A DNA stretch of 64,000 nucleotides from an uncultured bacterium (GTDB lineage: Bacteria > Bacillota > Clostridia > Oscillospirales > Ruminococcaceae), in the NCBI GenBank assembly GCA_905215965.1, contig CAJMSD010000007.1, forward strand, positions 84,307 to 148,306. Reading direction: 5' to 3'. How positions within the stretch are numbered: position 1 is the first letter of the stretch; the number at the start of each line of letters is the position of its first letter. This document shows positions 1 through 9,505 of the stretch, piece by piece. The translations under genes were made by a program, and so were the position numbers. The notes below the pieces were generated by a model. The model was given only the letters and a program-made list of their open reading frames with translations. It made no database searches and had not been told where the DNA came from.

Positions 1-930
1 GTAACGAAGCACGTTTGATGAACGAAGCTCGTTTATAATAAGCGGAGTCGCTATCTCGTCGCGCGAAGCGTCAAGCGGAGACGACCACCATATATAGCCT
101 GTTTCCTTATTTTCAAGGCCTATAATAGCGTTGCGGTCGTCAACAAGCATACGATATCCGTCGTTTTCGGCAGCATATCTGAACGTTCCGTAAACGCGCT
201 TCATATCAGCGCTGAGCCATGCAAACTGCTCGCCGTCATCGCTTACGAACACAAGTCTGCCGTCCTCTTCGCCGCTGTAATTATAGGTTGCTTCGACTTC
301 TTTGTGATCCTCGTCCATAAGTTCAAGAGTTTTTCCGTCCTCCGTTTTAAAGAGATACGGATTATCTATAGTGGTAACTACCTCGCGGATCCTTATTGCC
401 TTTGTCAGCTCTTCATCAACTGTAAGAAGATAGCGTCCGGCATCGCTTATATATATTTTACCGTCGTCGCACTTGCTGCTTTTCTTGAAATTAGCAATTG
501 CCTTGCCCTGTTCGGGATCGACGGCGACAAGATCGTCGATTTTCTTCAGAAGCTCGATATCCGCTTCCGCGTCAAGCTCATCCTGAGTCGGCTCGGCGTC
601 CTTGTCATAATCGTCTTTGTCCTTGGGATCTCCGCCGTGAGCGTTCCAGATCTCGTCCTTATAATCGTCGCTCTTGAAGTAAATATCGATACCGTCAACA
701 GTGCCTATCTTATGAAGAAGTCTCTCCGCATCGGCAGCTGAAAGCTCGACGTCCTCGACCTCCTCGGTACGTTTTTCTGCTTCCTCTTCTTCCTCGCCTG
801 TTTCCTCAGCAGAATCCAAAGCTGCACCGTCCGAAGCTTCATCGTCCCCGGCGGCGTAAATACTTCCAACTGTAGAAAGCATTGAAACTGTTAAAAGACA
901 AAGCAAAAATCTTCTTATCTTATTTCCCAT
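1..930 (-). CDS. DUF5696-type secreted protein, C-terminus beyond window
   Basis: The reading frame is open on the minus strand from an ATG at 930 to the window edge, so about 310 N-terminal residues are visible and the C-terminus is missing. It begins with a signal peptide (MGNKIRRFLLCLL, then an Ala-Gly-Asp-Asp cleavage region), continues with a Glu/Asp-rich linker at about residues 30-75, and reaches a segment like LENKETGYIWWSSP. That segment is typical of DUF5696 proteins, which in Firmicutes often accompany sugar ABC importers with NHL-repeat and YIP1 genes, as here. It is the last visible gene of the minus-strand importer operon. The biochemical role of the family is not established; an extracellular carbohydrate-related role is inferred from context. 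Confidence 0.75.
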   Translation of the reverse strand, partial: MGNKIRRFLLCLLTVSMLSTVGSIYAAGDDEASDGAALDSAEETGEEEEEAEKRTEEVEDVELSAADAERLLHKIGTVDGIDIYFKSDDYKDEIWNAHGGDPKDKDDYDKDAEPTQDELDAEADIELLKKIDDLVAVDPEQGKAIANFKKSSKCDDGKIYISDAGRYLLTVDEELTKAIRIREVVTTIDNPYLFKTEDGKTLELMDEDHKEVEATYNYSGEEDGRLVFVSDDGEQFAWLSADMKRVYGTFRYAAENDGYRMLVDDRNAIIGLENKETGYIWWSSPLDASRDEIATPLIINELRSSNVLRY

Positions 931-951
931 TTTCAAAATCACCGCCAATCT

Positions 952-1581
952 TCAGACTCTGACACGGTATGAAATTTCCGTGTAAACAGATGAAAAGAAT
1001 ACCCAAACCTGCTGAATGAGCGAAAGAACAAGAACCAGCAGGAACAATATGATAAGCATTGCCGCAATTGTGAGAAGTATGGCAAAAACCGTTTTGCCGA
1101 AGGTATATTGATGCACAGCCTTGATAGCCGAGAAGATCAGGACCGCCGACCAACAGATGCCTATGATCTCTACTGCCTGCATGAATATATATTCGTCTCT
1201 GATAAGAAAATGCGAGAGGAATACATTTATATAGATCTGCGCAACGTAAGGTATGAGAGCGTAAGCGCTGTAAATGCAGATATTTTTCATGCTTCCCTCT
1301 CCGTCGAGAAGAGTACATACAGCCCAGTTGCCTATTACCCATGTTGCAAACAGGACAATGCTCTGTACGATATAAGGGATAACGTTGAAGGTCTTATCAT
1401 AGGTCACATAAAACTGGAAACCGTAAAGACGTCCATAAGCGATTTGAGCAAAGAAGAAAAGCAGAACTATAAGGAAAGCGATTTTCAGAGAACCGCCTTT
1501 TTTCCAGCGCAGATCCTCAAAGCCTTCAAACGGGTGCGTAACAGTGTGCTTTACCCACTGCTTCTGAGTCAGATCCATCAT
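952..1581 (-). CDS. YIP1 family membrane protein
   Basis: 209-residue polytopic membrane protein. After a soluble start (a TVTHPFEGFEDLRW-like stretch, common in bacterial YIP1 proteins) there are about five hydrophobic segments, near residues 33-50, 70-90, 105-125, 133-150 and 163-190. It is separated by 4 bp from the NHL-repeat gene upstream and by 21 bp from the DUF5696-type gene downstream, so it is translated as part of the importer operon. Bacterial YIP1 proteins have no firmly assigned function; a structural or accessory role for the neighbouring transporter is only inferred. Confidence 0.8.
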   Translation of the reverse strand: MMDLTQKQWVKHTVTHPFEGFEDLRWKKGGSLKIAFLIVLLFFFAQIAYGRLYGFQFYVTYDKTFNVIPYIVQSIVLFATWVIGNWAVCTLLDGEGSMKNICIYSAYALIPYVAQIYINVFLSHFLIRDEYIFMQAVEIIGICWSAVLIFSAIKAVHQYTFGKTVFAILLTIAAMLIILFLLVLVLSLIQQVWVFFSSVYTEISYRVRV

Positions 1582-1585
1582 AGCT

Positions 1586-3106
1586 CTATTCCTCCTCTCT
1601 CAATCTCTGTTCACGCTCCGCCTTTTCAGCATTTTCCCTTAGAATGCGCTTTTTTCGGAAAAATCTGCTCAAGGCGAAAAGTCCGATTATAACAACTATA
1701 ACGGCAATAACGATCTCTGTGAAATGAGCGTTCAGAAATTCGGAACGGTAGCCCTCGAACGCTTTATTGTAGATCGCCGGAACATCGGCAAGCTTTGCAT
1801 ATTTCATAGCTCCCTCATAGTCGCCGGAGTTATAGAGCGCGGATGCAACGCCGACATAAGCTCGTCTGTAGTTGCCGTCGCGTTTCAGCACCTCATACCA
1901 AGGCTCAAGCGCCTGTTCATAGTAACCGCTGTTGTAAAGGTCGGTAGCCTCGTGAACGATCTTGCCGAAAGAGGTCTCGGTAAAAATAGTGACCGTATTT
2001 TTCTGCATATCGACCACATAAAGGTTTTCGCCCATTGATTCAAGCGCCGCGACCTGATCGAAGCCGCCCACCTGCTTCGCGATAGTACCTGTTATAAAGA
2101 GCAGTCCGCATTCCTTATCGTACTGAAAAACACGTCCTGTCGTGAAGTCGAGGCAGTTGATATTGCCGTCGTCCGCGATGTCGATATCGCAGATCTTAGC
2201 CTGATAATTGGTATTTGTATTCGTATCGTACATTGGAGTATAATCGCCGAAGGAAAGCTCAAGATTTGAGAAAATATTATTTCCTGCCGCGTTAAGCTTC
2301 TTTACTGTATCAGTCGTCTGCGTTGTCGAGGACGTACACGTAAATATAAAGTCGCCTTCAATGTCAAAGCTTGTTATACCCGACGGAACATTTCTTGCCT
2401 TACGCGCCTTTTTTTCATCGGAGGTAAAGAGATTCATAAAATAATTTCCGACTATCTCAGCCGTGGCTTCAACACGGTTTGCACCGTAAAAGCCCGAAAA
2501 CTCGCCGTCCGGGAGGAACATTGCCGCACCGGTAGTGATGTTTCCGAGAACCACGTAAACATTTCCCGCCTTATCGACGATAACGCGCTGAGGAAGAAAG
2601 GTTCTTGACTGGTCAAAGACCTCGGAGGTCGGTTTTGTGATCTCCTGCACGACATTTCCGTCGTAATCACTGATAAGAACGCGCGAATTATCGTAATCCG
2701 CAATGTACATGAGATCGTTTTCCGCAGAAACGAAAATTCCCATAGGCTTTTTCAGATTTGTCACCGAGCCGTCTGGCATAACGAAGTCCTCATATACCTT
2801 AACGACCTCGTCAAATTCCGAATTCACGGCAACGATCCTGTTATTTCCGGTATCCACAACATAAAAGATGTCGTTATGATCTCTGAAAATATCGTTCGGA
2901 TTACTGAAATGACCTACTCCAAGATCGTTTCCCGAAACTATGCGGTCTGCGATATATCCCGCCTGAGACGGAATAGCTTCGCCCCAGCGGTCATAGTTAT
3001 AAACGTCGTACGGTTCACCGGCGGAAGCTGCAATAGAAGTAACCGAGCTTCCAAGAAGCACACCTGTAAAAACCAGCGACAAAAGCTTCTTAAATCCTTT
3101 TTTCAC
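1586..3106 (-). CDS. NHL-repeat and TPR membrane-anchored protein
   Basis: 506 residues with an N-terminal signal peptide (MKKGFKKLLSLVFTGVLLG). An extracytoplasmic NHL-type beta-propeller follows, with repeats such as PNDIFRDHNDIFYVVDTGNN and KPMGIFVSAENDLMYIADYD. Then comes a TPR-like segment (about residues 385-450; YYEQALEPWYEVLKRDGNYRRAYVG), one transmembrane helix (about 463-483) and a basic cytoplasmic tail. This domain order is common beside DUF5696/YIP1 genes in Firmicute carbohydrate-importer operons. It lies 23 bp after the permease gene. A scaffold or sensing role at the outer face of the membrane is plausible but not shown by sequence. Confidence 0.82.
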   Translation of the reverse strand: MKKGFKKLLSLVFTGVLLGSSVTSIAASAGEPYDVYNYDRWGEAIPSQAGYIADRIVSGNDLGVGHFSNPNDIFRDHNDIFYVVDTGNNRIVAVNSEFDEVVKVYEDFVMPDGSVTNLKKPMGIFVSAENDLMYIADYDNSRVLISDYDGNVVQEITKPTSEVFDQSRTFLPQRVIVDKAGNVYVVLGNITTGAAMFLPDGEFSGFYGANRVEATAEIVGNYFMNLFTSDEKKARKARNVPSGITSFDIEGDFIFTCTSSTTQTTDTVKKLNAAGNNIFSNLELSFGDYTPMYDTNTNTNYQAKICDIDIADDGNINCLDFTTGRVFQYDKECGLLFITGTIAKQVGGFDQVAALESMGENLYVVDMQKNTVTIFTETSFGKIVHEATDLYNSGYYEQALEPWYEVLKRDGNYRRAYVGVASALYNSGDYEGAMKYAKLADVPAIYNKAFEGYRSEFLNAHFTEIVIAVIVVIIGLFALSRFFRKKRILRENAEKAEREQRLREEE

Positions 3107-3129
3107 TTATTTCACCCTTTCTGCACTTC

Positions 3130-4008
3130 TTAGTCCTTGATACCCGAATGAGCCATAGTTTCAATTACGTTTTTCTGAGCTATCATGAATACTACGATAG
3201 GCGGAACAAGCATAAATACTGCGGCAGCCATTGCAACGCCTGCACGGGCAAGTCCCGATGTAGCAGCCTGAGTAACTACAGTCGGCAGAGTCTTATAAGC
3301 CTCGTTGAATACTACAGTACCTGCCTGAATGTTCCATGCCGCCTGGAATGCAAAAATGATAAGAGTCATCAAAGCCGGCTTCTGGTTAGGCATTACGATC
3401 TGCCAGCATATTCGAAACAGTCCCGCGCCGTCGACCTTAGCCGCCTCTATCATGGCATCGGGCACCTGTCCGATAGACTGACGCATAAGGAACAATCCCA
3501 TTGGCGACGCGATCGACGGAAGGATCAGCGCCCAGTAGGTATCTATCATTCCGAGCTTTGCCATTACCATATACTGCATTATATAGATTACATTGCTCTG
3601 ATAAAGCAGCGCAACAACTATAATACTGTTGATTATCTTGCTTCCCGGGAATCTGCACTTTGCAAGAACAAATGCAGCCATTGAAGCGAAAACGCACTGT
3701 AAAACCGTAACCGAGACAGTTACGAAAACGCTGTTGAACACGTATCGTGAAAACGGTACCTGATTGCTCTTGAGAACGGCGAACATTTCACCGAAATTAT
3801 CGAGAGTAGGTTCGATCGCGTAAAGCTTCGGCGGGAAGATGAACAATTCCTCAACCGGCTTTATCGACATTACAACAGCAAGGTATATTGGCAGCACCAT
3901 GAAAAGACCGAGCAGGAGGAGGAATGTAAATATTGCGATCGTGCCGCCGATCTTTCTGCCTGCCTGTTTATTGGAAGCTTTAAGCTTCGCTGTATTGACC
4001 TGAGCCAT
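3130..4008 (-). CDS. Carbohydrate ABC transporter permease (MalG-like)
   Basis: 292-residue inner-membrane permease with six predicted helices. The cytoplasmic EAA loop is recognisable near residues 187-206 (IEAAKVDGAGLFRICWQIVMP), as expected for the MalG/LacG class that couples the importer to its ATPase. It pairs with the MalF-like permease 12 bp upstream and the binding protein two genes upstream. No ATPase is encoded in the operon; CUT1 importers in Firmicutes often share a housekeeping MsmK-type ATPase encoded elsewhere. The substrate cannot be read from the sequence; an oligosaccharide is likely. Confidence 0.9.
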   Translation of the reverse strand: MAQVNTAKLKASNKQAGRKIGGTIAIFTFLLLLGLFMVLPIYLAVVMSIKPVEELFIFPPKLYAIEPTLDNFGEMFAVLKSNQVPFSRYVFNSVFVTVSVTVLQCVFASMAAFVLAKCRFPGSKIINSIIVVALLYQSNVIYIMQYMVMAKLGMIDTYWALILPSIASPMGLFLMRQSIGQVPDAMIEAAKVDGAGLFRICWQIVMPNQKPALMTLIIFAFQAAWNIQAGTVVFNEAYKTLPTVVTQAATSGLARAGVAMAAAVFMLVPPIVVFMIAQKNVIETMAHSGIKD

Positions 4009-4020
4009 TATTCCGCCTCC

Positions 4021-4956
4021 TTAATCCATATATTTGCTTAGCAGCTTGCTTATCAGTTTATTTGCCGCGTACATGGCAACGAAAAGAACCATACAGATCG
4101 CCGACGCATACCCCATTTCGTAACGTACCCAGCCGTAGTCGTAGGCGTGCGTCATGATCGTATGAGCTTTATAGTCCGTACTCGGAAAACCGACAAGGTT
4201 CTGCGCAACAGTTCCTGCCGTAAACGAGCTTACGATCTGCATAACGGCAGCGAACATAAGCTGAGGTCCCATCGACGGAATAGTAATGTAGATAAGCTCC
4301 TGCCATCTTGTTTTAATGCCCTCGATAGCTCCTGCCTCGTACTGTGAGCGGTCGATATTCTGGAAGCCCGCACGAAGAGCAAGGAAGCCTGCGCCAAGGC
4401 TTATCCAGAGCTGAACCACAATGGTAACTCCAAGAACATAAGAGGAATCGGTAAGCCATTGTATAGGCGAATTGATAAGTCCCAGATTCATCAGAAACGA
4501 ATTTATATATCCGTAGGTATCGCCGCTGAAGATAAGCTGCCATACGGTATAAACGTTAGCCATTGACGGAGCATAGAAAATAAGCGTAAAGATCGTTTTG
4601 AGCTTAGGATGAAGCTCGTTTATAAGCCATGCCAGCACAAAGCAGAGCACATAGCTGACCGGACCTGTAAAGAGCGCAAACACAATAGTAACTCTTATCG
4701 ACTGAATAAATATCTTATCCGAAAGAAAGAGCGTAGTGTAGTTAGAAAGACCGATAAATTTCGGAGCCTGCGCCATATTGAAGTCGGTAAATCCCATAGG
4801 AAGGGACATAACGACCGGTATAACCGTAAATATCAGGAAAAAGATCATAAACGGAGCGATCATTGCATAGCAAGCCTTATTCTGTCTGACAGAAAGCCAC
4901 ATAAGCCTGCGCTCCTCCTGTTTGGTTCTTTTTCCGATACTGTCCTTATCCAACAA
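4021..4956 (-). CDS. Carbohydrate ABC transporter permease (MalF-like)
   Basis: 311-residue CUT1 permease with six predicted helices. The N-terminus is basic and cytoplasmic, the first helix is near residues 32-55 (AMIAPFMIFFLIFTVIPVVM), and the EAA-type loop is near 209-228 (YEAGAIEGIKTRWQELIYIT). It sits 17 bp downstream of the solute-binding protein gene and 12 bp upstream of the MalG-like gene, the usual order of a binding-protein-dependent sugar importer. A clear ribosome binding site (GGAGGAGTT on the coding strand) precedes the ATG. Confidence 0.9.
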   Translation of the reverse strand: MLDKDSIGKRTKQEERRLMWLSVRQNKACYAMIAPFMIFFLIFTVIPVVMSLPMGFTDFNMAQAPKFIGLSNYTTLFLSDKIFIQSIRVTIVFALFTGPVSYVLCFVLAWLINELHPKLKTIFTLIFYAPSMANVYTVWQLIFSGDTYGYINSFLMNLGLINSPIQWLTDSSYVLGVTIVVQLWISLGAGFLALRAGFQNIDRSQYEAGAIEGIKTRWQELIYITIPSMGPQLMFAAVMQIVSSFTAGTVAQNLVGFPSTDYKAHTIMTHAYDYGWVRYEMGYASAICMVLFVAMYAANKLISKLLSKYMD

Positions 4957-4973
4957 AAGAACTCCTCCTTTCC

Positions 4974-7961
4974 TTAATTTTCATCGTCGTCATCATCGTT
5001 AAGACCGAGATTTTCACGTTTTCTTTCGATCTCATCGTTGATGTCTCTGTTATACCACATAAGAGTATCGCGCGGATTTTCATTTTCGTTTACGACCTCT
5101 CTGAATGCGTTCATGATATTACGCGTTACAGCGTACGAAGACGGTATTACCGGGATCTCAACAAGCTCGTCGCGCTGGTCGATAAGTCTTTCAAGCTCGC
5201 TGTTCGACCATGAAAGCTGAGAAAGAGCTTCAACGTTGGCGGTATCGAATCTGCCCATTGTTCCGAGAATGCCCTCTATCTGAGTAGCGTATTCGACCTG
5301 CGTATCGGTTTCGGTGAACCACTTGATGAATTTCCATGCGTTCTCCTTATTCTTTACCTTTTTAAAGATAACTGCGCCCGAACCGTTGGAATTCGCAGCA
5401 TGAGATATCGTTCCGTCCTCGCGGACTGTTCCGGGAACCTGACAGAAATCCCACAAGCCCTTGATCTCGGGAGAAGCAACGGTAAGCTGATTATAAAAAG
5501 TATAATTTGCAATTACGATAGGATACTCGCCCGTCCTGAATCGGCTGAAAGCGTCGTAAGTCTGAACGAAGCTGTAGTCCGTATAGAAATCGGTCCACAT
5601 TTCGAATGCGTTTACAGCCTCTATGGAATCAAAGTTTGAAGCTGTCTGATTTTCGTTGTAATAATTAACGCCCTGCTGAAGCAGCAGCATTGCGAAGGTA
5701 TGTCCGGCTTCGGTTGCGGGAGAAATATTTGCCGGAGGAAGAATAAGACCTACGTTCATATAATTTCTCTGGAGAGCCGGAAGCATATCGATAAGCTCGT
5801 TCCAAGTTTCCGGCGGCGAAGTAAATCCAAGCTCCGTAAGAACGTCGGTACGGTAGAACATCATCGGGAAGGTCTGGCTGATAGGAAGCGCGTAGGTTCC
5901 TCCGTCATAGCTGTACGGAACCATTGCATTTTCCTGAAAACGTGTTGTGACATCGTCAAAGCCTTCCATTTCGGAAAGATCGACAAGCAGATCACGGGCT
6001 GCAAGGTTTACCGGGAACTCTCCTCCAAGGAACAAAGCAACGTCAGGGCCTTTTCCTGCAAGAGTCGCTTCGACAACGCCTCCGACAACGAGATTTACCG
6101 AAACGGGAATATTGTATTCCGGCATAAATTCGTTTTCGACCATTTCCTTAACGACCTGAGCCTGATCTCGTCCAAGGCTTACCCATACGTCTATAACGTC
6201 CTCGCCTGTAACGTCCGAAAGAGTCGTATAATCCTCAAAGAAAGAGCCGCAGAATGATTTCCAGCTGAACTCGACGGATTTGAAGAAATTGGATTCGGTA
6301 TCCGTAAAGCTCTTATCGGCGGAAGCGAATTCAATATAATCGACCTCAAGAGGCTGATCTCTGTAATCGCGCATCCAAGAAGAAATAGCCGTTATGTTAT
6401 CCTTTATCTGTGAAAGGTATGCGGGAATTTTAAGTGGCTTCTTTACACACTTGTCCAGAATGACCGTCATACGCTCAAGGGCGGCGGCTTCCGAACCTGC
6501 CGTTCCCGAAAGAGACTCTATACCGCTCTGAATATCCTTTAGCTGCTGAGAGAGAGAAGCAAAGGAATCGACAAGATCCGGTATCTTTTCGTGAACATAA
6601 TAATCCGTATACTGGTCGGGAGACGGACCTGTTATCATAAGAACCTTGCGGTAATACGTATTAAGATCGGAGACCACTGCGTCAAGCTTTCTGAGAGAAT
6701 CTCCTATTTCTCCCGGAACAGCTTCCATTGTAAATTCATGGTCGCGGTCAGCGGTAAGGTAAACGTACACGTAATCGCCGTTATCCGTTTTGGGAGAAAC
6801 CACATTCCAATCGGTATCGTAGAAGAAACGAAGCTGATCAAGCTCGCTGCAAACCGTCTGTCCGTCTATATACATACGTCTGTTGGAATAAAAGCCACGC
6901 ATCTTATTCTGGCGCGATCTGATACCTATTTTGTACCAGCCGTCGGATTTGATATCCTCAGCCTTTATCACCCATGTGACCGATTGGAGAGCCTTCTGCC
7001 AGTTGCCGCTTCCGAGGGTATTGTATACGACCTTTGTCGGATCTGACGGAGAAACAAGATATGTGGTATTGTCATAAGTTGGATAAAGAGTTGAATCCGA
7101 TTTATAAACCGCGTCCTCTCCTTCTATTCTGAACATATTGGAGGGAGTATTTTCAACAGTCACCGACGCGTCAGCCGATTTCACATATTCGTCGTAGGTC
7201 GGCAGTGTGTCGGGATTATAGAATTTAAAGCTTTCTATAGCAAGGTTGGCCTTTTCTGAGGTAAACGAAATCTCATGCCTGCCCTCTTCAAGGTAGAAAA
7301 ACAAAGGCTCGTTGAAAAGTCCGTCGACATCGCCGAAATCGGAGCTGCACCAACGGCCGCTCTGGATCTGGGACGGGCGCACCTGATTTCCTCTTGAGTC
7401 GGTATAGATATCTCTTTCGTTTACCCACACCTTACCGAGAGTGATTCGCGAAGCCGTATCGTAAGGCGTTTCGCCGTCTATTTTCATTGAAAGCTCGATA
7501 TCGGTATTATTCGACGCTATCGGGAAATATGAGATATTAACGCAGTAGATGCCCGTTTCCTCGACGTCGATATCATAAGCAAGCTCGCCGTCGGCGCTTT
7601 CCCAGATAAGCACATTATCTCTCACATCATTGTCCGTACCGTAGCTTCCCTTGGAAAATTTTCCGTTTTCAGCCGATTTATAATCAACTCCGGCAACCGT
7701 TATTTCGGCGTCGGGACGGTTTTCACCTGAATAAAGATCGTAATAATCACTGAATGTCAGCTGTTCAACGTCAACACCGTCGATAGCATAGTAGTCCTCA
7801 GTCATTTCCGCAAGCAATTCCTCAGAAGATGCAAACGCAAGCAGGTCTTCTTCGTCATCGCCGGCAGCAAAGGTCTGAAGCATACCAAAAGAGCTTCCGT
7901 ATGCGAATACACATGATAAAGCTCCGACAGTCAATTTTCGGGTAAAAAGTTTTTTGTTCAC
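4974..7961 (-). CDS. Extracellular solute-binding protein with N-terminal beta-sandwich extension
   Basis: I place the start at GTG 7961 because AAAGGTGGAG lies just upstream and the following residues form a signal peptide (VNKKLFTRKLTVGALSCVFA); the frame opens further upstream but without a ribosome binding site. The protein has 995 residues. The C-terminal 450 or so form a family-1 carbohydrate-binding protein (GKGPDVALFLGGEFPVNLAA; LPISQTFPMMFYRTDVLTE). The N-terminal half contains two jelly-roll-like regions (about 60-260 and 275-440) and a helical linker. It lacks a lipobox and ends in an acidic tail (DDDDDEN). It is the first gene of the importer operon, under a long leader. The large N-terminal extension is typical of the DUF5696-associated importer type. 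Substrate unknown. Confidence 0.85.
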   Translation of the reverse strand: MNKKLFTRKLTVGALSCVFAYGSSFGMLQTFAAGDDEEDLLAFASSEELLAEMTEDYYAIDGVDVEQLTFSDYYDLYSGENRPDAEITVAGVDYKSAENGKFSKGSYGTDNDVRDNVLIWESADGELAYDIDVEETGIYCVNISYFPIASNNTDIELSMKIDGETPYDTASRITLGKVWVNERDIYTDSRGNQVRPSQIQSGRWCSSDFGDVDGLFNEPLFFYLEEGRHEISFTSEKANLAIESFKFYNPDTLPTYDEYVKSADASVTVENTPSNMFRIEGEDAVYKSDSTLYPTYDNTTYLVSPSDPTKVVYNTLGSGNWQKALQSVTWVIKAEDIKSDGWYKIGIRSRQNKMRGFYSNRRMYIDGQTVCSELDQLRFFYDTDWNVVSPKTDNGDYVYVYLTADRDHEFTMEAVPGEIGDSLRKLDAVVSDLNTYYRKVLMITGPSPDQYTDYYVHEKIPDLVDSFASLSQQLKDIQSGIESLSGTAGSEAAALERMTVILDKCVKKPLKIPAYLSQIKDNITAISSWMRDYRDQPLEVDYIEFASADKSFTDTESNFFKSVEFSWKSFCGSFFEDYTTLSDVTGEDVIDVWVSLGRDQAQVVKEMVENEFMPEYNIPVSVNLVVGGVVEATLAGKGPDVALFLGGEFPVNLAARDLLVDLSEMEGFDDVTTRFQENAMVPYSYDGGTYALPISQTFPMMFYRTDVLTELGFTSPPETWNELIDMLPALQRNYMNVGLILPPANISPATEAGHTFAMLLLQQGVNYYNENQTASNFDSIEAVNAFEMWTDFYTDYSFVQTYDAFSRFRTGEYPIVIANYTFYNQLTVASPEIKGLWDFCQVPGTVREDGTISHAANSNGSGAVIFKKVKNKENAWKFIKWFTETDTQVEYATQIEGILGTMGRFDTANVEALSQLSWSNSELERLIDQRDELVEIPVIPSSYAVTRNIMNAFREVVNENENPRDTLMWYNRDINDEIERKRENLGLNDDDDDEN

Positions 7962-7989
7962 TGATTCTCCACCTTTCGCACACATATAC

Positions 7990-8052
7990 ATTATAATATA
8001 AAAGAGCGCTTCAATGATCAAAGCTGAATTTCAGATACGCTCTAATGATCAA
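7990..8052 (-). promoter_or_regulatory. Proximal -10 element and paired direct repeat upstream of importer operon
   Basis: Upstream of GTG 7961 the coding strand has a good -10 (TATAAT, 7990-7995) without a convincing -35. Two 15-bp direct repeats lie just upstream at 8007-8021 and 8038-8052 (TTGATCATTNNAGCG on the coding strand), 31 bp apart, or about three helical turns. This arrangement suits a dimeric regulator binding at or next to a weak promoter. Which regulator binds is unknown. Confidence 0.45.
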
Positions 8053-8600
8053 CAAACGATAGGACAAACAGTCAGGCAGCCTGTTCCGGCAAGGCAAAAC
8101 GCATAGTATCCCCTTGTAAACGGCTCGTAATTATTGCAGCATGAACAAAGCTGTACGCACAGATCTGATTCAAAGCTTAAAGGAGAGGGTAAAGCTTATG
8201 CAAAAAGATCACAGCCTTTATTATTGCTGTCAAGCAAAATTAAAATATTTTCATCTTTTAATTTGTTCAGGAACAGATATCCTATGAAACAACACCGCAC
8301 ATTATAATTATACGGTAAAGATTAAGCGCTGAAAAAAGCGATATTCCGTACACATAAAAGAACTCGGCTGCCTACGCCTGAAGTCCTCGGCAGAATTTTT
8401 GCCGAAAGTGCCCAAATCTTACTAAACAAGTATAACAAATATATTCTAAAATGTCAAGAGAATACTGCCTTGGACAAATAATATAATTTATTTACGCAAA
8501 ATATTGTCAAAAAATATTATTTTTACTGTCCCCCAAAACATTCTTTCAGCTCGGCTAAGTTTGTGAAACGCTTATGACAGATAAGTGAAATATAACGGTA
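8053..8600. other. Intergenic region between divergent operons
   Basis: About 550 bp without a supportable gene. It holds the distal minus-strand promoter and its long leader, hairpins near 8387-8403, and at about 8288-8302 a short match (ACACCGCACA) to one end of the MITE-like element seen complete at 60031-60203. A 29-codon plus-strand frame near 8199 has a poorly spaced Shine-Dalgarno and I do not support it as a gene. Confidence 0.5.
8429..8457 (-). promoter_or_regulatory. Sigma-A promoter, minus strand, with about 460-nt leader
   Basis: TTGACA (8457-8452) and TATACT (8434-8429) are separated by exactly 17 bp on the minus strand. Transcription would start near 8422 and run about 460 nt before the importer operon start at 7961. 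The leader contains a stable hairpin (CGGCA/TGCCG near 8387-8403) and no convincing ORF. Confidence 0.6.
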
Positions 8601-8604
8601 TATA

Positions 8605-8633
8605 TTGACATTGTTTTGCTTTTGTGGTATCAT
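8605..8633 (+). promoter_or_regulatory. Sigma-A promoter of the ABC exporter operon
   Basis: TTGACA at 8605-8610 and TATCAT at 8628-8633 with a 17-bp spacer, about 130 bp upstream of the ATPase gene at 8765. The same TATCAT -10 variant occurs in other promoters of this window. Confidence 0.7.
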
Positions 8634-8764
8634 GTTTACGGAAATCAGCGGAGTTTTCTGCCGTTTTCTCTGCTTCGCCCATAAGAGGAGCAGTAATTAA
8701 GAATTGTATTGCAGGATTAGATATTCGGGGAGCAATACAAGACTATCGAAAGGGGAAATCTTAA

Positions 8765-9505
8765 TTGGAAAAAATTCTCGAAGTCAGAGAGCTGTCAAAG
8801 CAGTATTCAAAGGTGCTTGCCGCCAACAAGGTCAGCTTTGATATCGCGCCCGGCGAGATCTTTGCGCTTATCGGTCCGAACGGTGCGGGAAAAACTACAA
8901 CTATCCGCATGATATCGACCTTGCTTACGCCTACGGACGGCGACGCTCTTGTCGCAGGAAACAGCATCGTAAAATCACCGGATAAGGTCAGGGAATGCAT
9001 AACCTATCTTCCAGACGAAGCAGGCGCATACAAAAATATGACCGGCATAGGCTATCTGAAATTTATGGCGGGACTTTTCACCACAAACACGGTAGTACTC
9101 AAGCAGTATGTCGATCGCGCAAAGGAAATATGCGGACTCGGCGAACGTCTTAATGACAAAATCGGCTCATACAGCCGCGGTATGATAAGAAAGCTTCTTC
9201 TTGCAAGAGCAGTCATGACAAGGCCAAAGCTTGCCATTCTTGACGAACCTACCAGCGGTCTCGACGTACTGAATGCTATCGAGATCCGCAAAACCATAAA
9301 AAAACTTGCCCGTGAGGAAGGAATGTCCTTCCTGCTTTCATCTCACAATATGCTTGAGATCGAATTCGTTTCCGACCGTGTGGGCATCATAGCCAAAGGG
9401 CATCTTTTGGTAACGGGCGGCGCCGAAGAGCTTAAAGAACGCTACGGCGCTTCTAATCTTGAGGAAGTTTTTGAAAGGGTGGTGCTTGAAAATGAAATTC
9501 TTTAA
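8765..9505 (+). CDS. ABC exporter ATP-binding protein (NatA-like)
   Basis: 246-residue nucleotide-binding subunit, started at TTG 8765 because AAAGGGGA lies 8 nt upstream and no better start exists. Walker A GPNGAGKTT is near residues 35-43, the signature SRGMIRKLLLARA near 138-150, Walker B LAILDEPTSGLD near 156-167, and the H-loop SSHNMLE near 192-198. The family moves drugs, Na+ or peptides outward across the cytoplasmic membrane together with a permease carrying a large extracytoplasmic loop, which is the next gene, overlapping by 14 bp. The signature motif is slightly atypical (SRGM rather than SGGQ), as is usual for the NatA/CcmA class. Confidence 0.92.
   Translation: MEKILEVRELSKQYSKVLAANKVSFDIAPGEIFALIGPNGAGKTTTIRMISTLLTPTDGDALVAGNSIVKSPDKVRECITYLPDEAGAYKNMTGIGYLKFMAGLFTTNTVVLKQYVDRAKEICGLGERLNDKIGSYSRGMIRKLLLARAVMTRPKLAILDEPTSGLDVLNAIEIRKTIKKLAREEGMSFLLSSHNMLEIEFVSDRVGIIAKGHLLVTGGAEELKERYGASNLEEVFERVVLENEIL

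Noticed and set aside
920..1342. 140-codon minus-strand frame
   Set aside because: It lies in another frame over the YIP1 gene, has unlikely composition and no ribosome binding site.
1108..1692. 194-codon plus-strand frame over the YIP1/NHL genes
   Set aside because: Antisense shadow of well-supported genes with no promoter or ribosome binding site.
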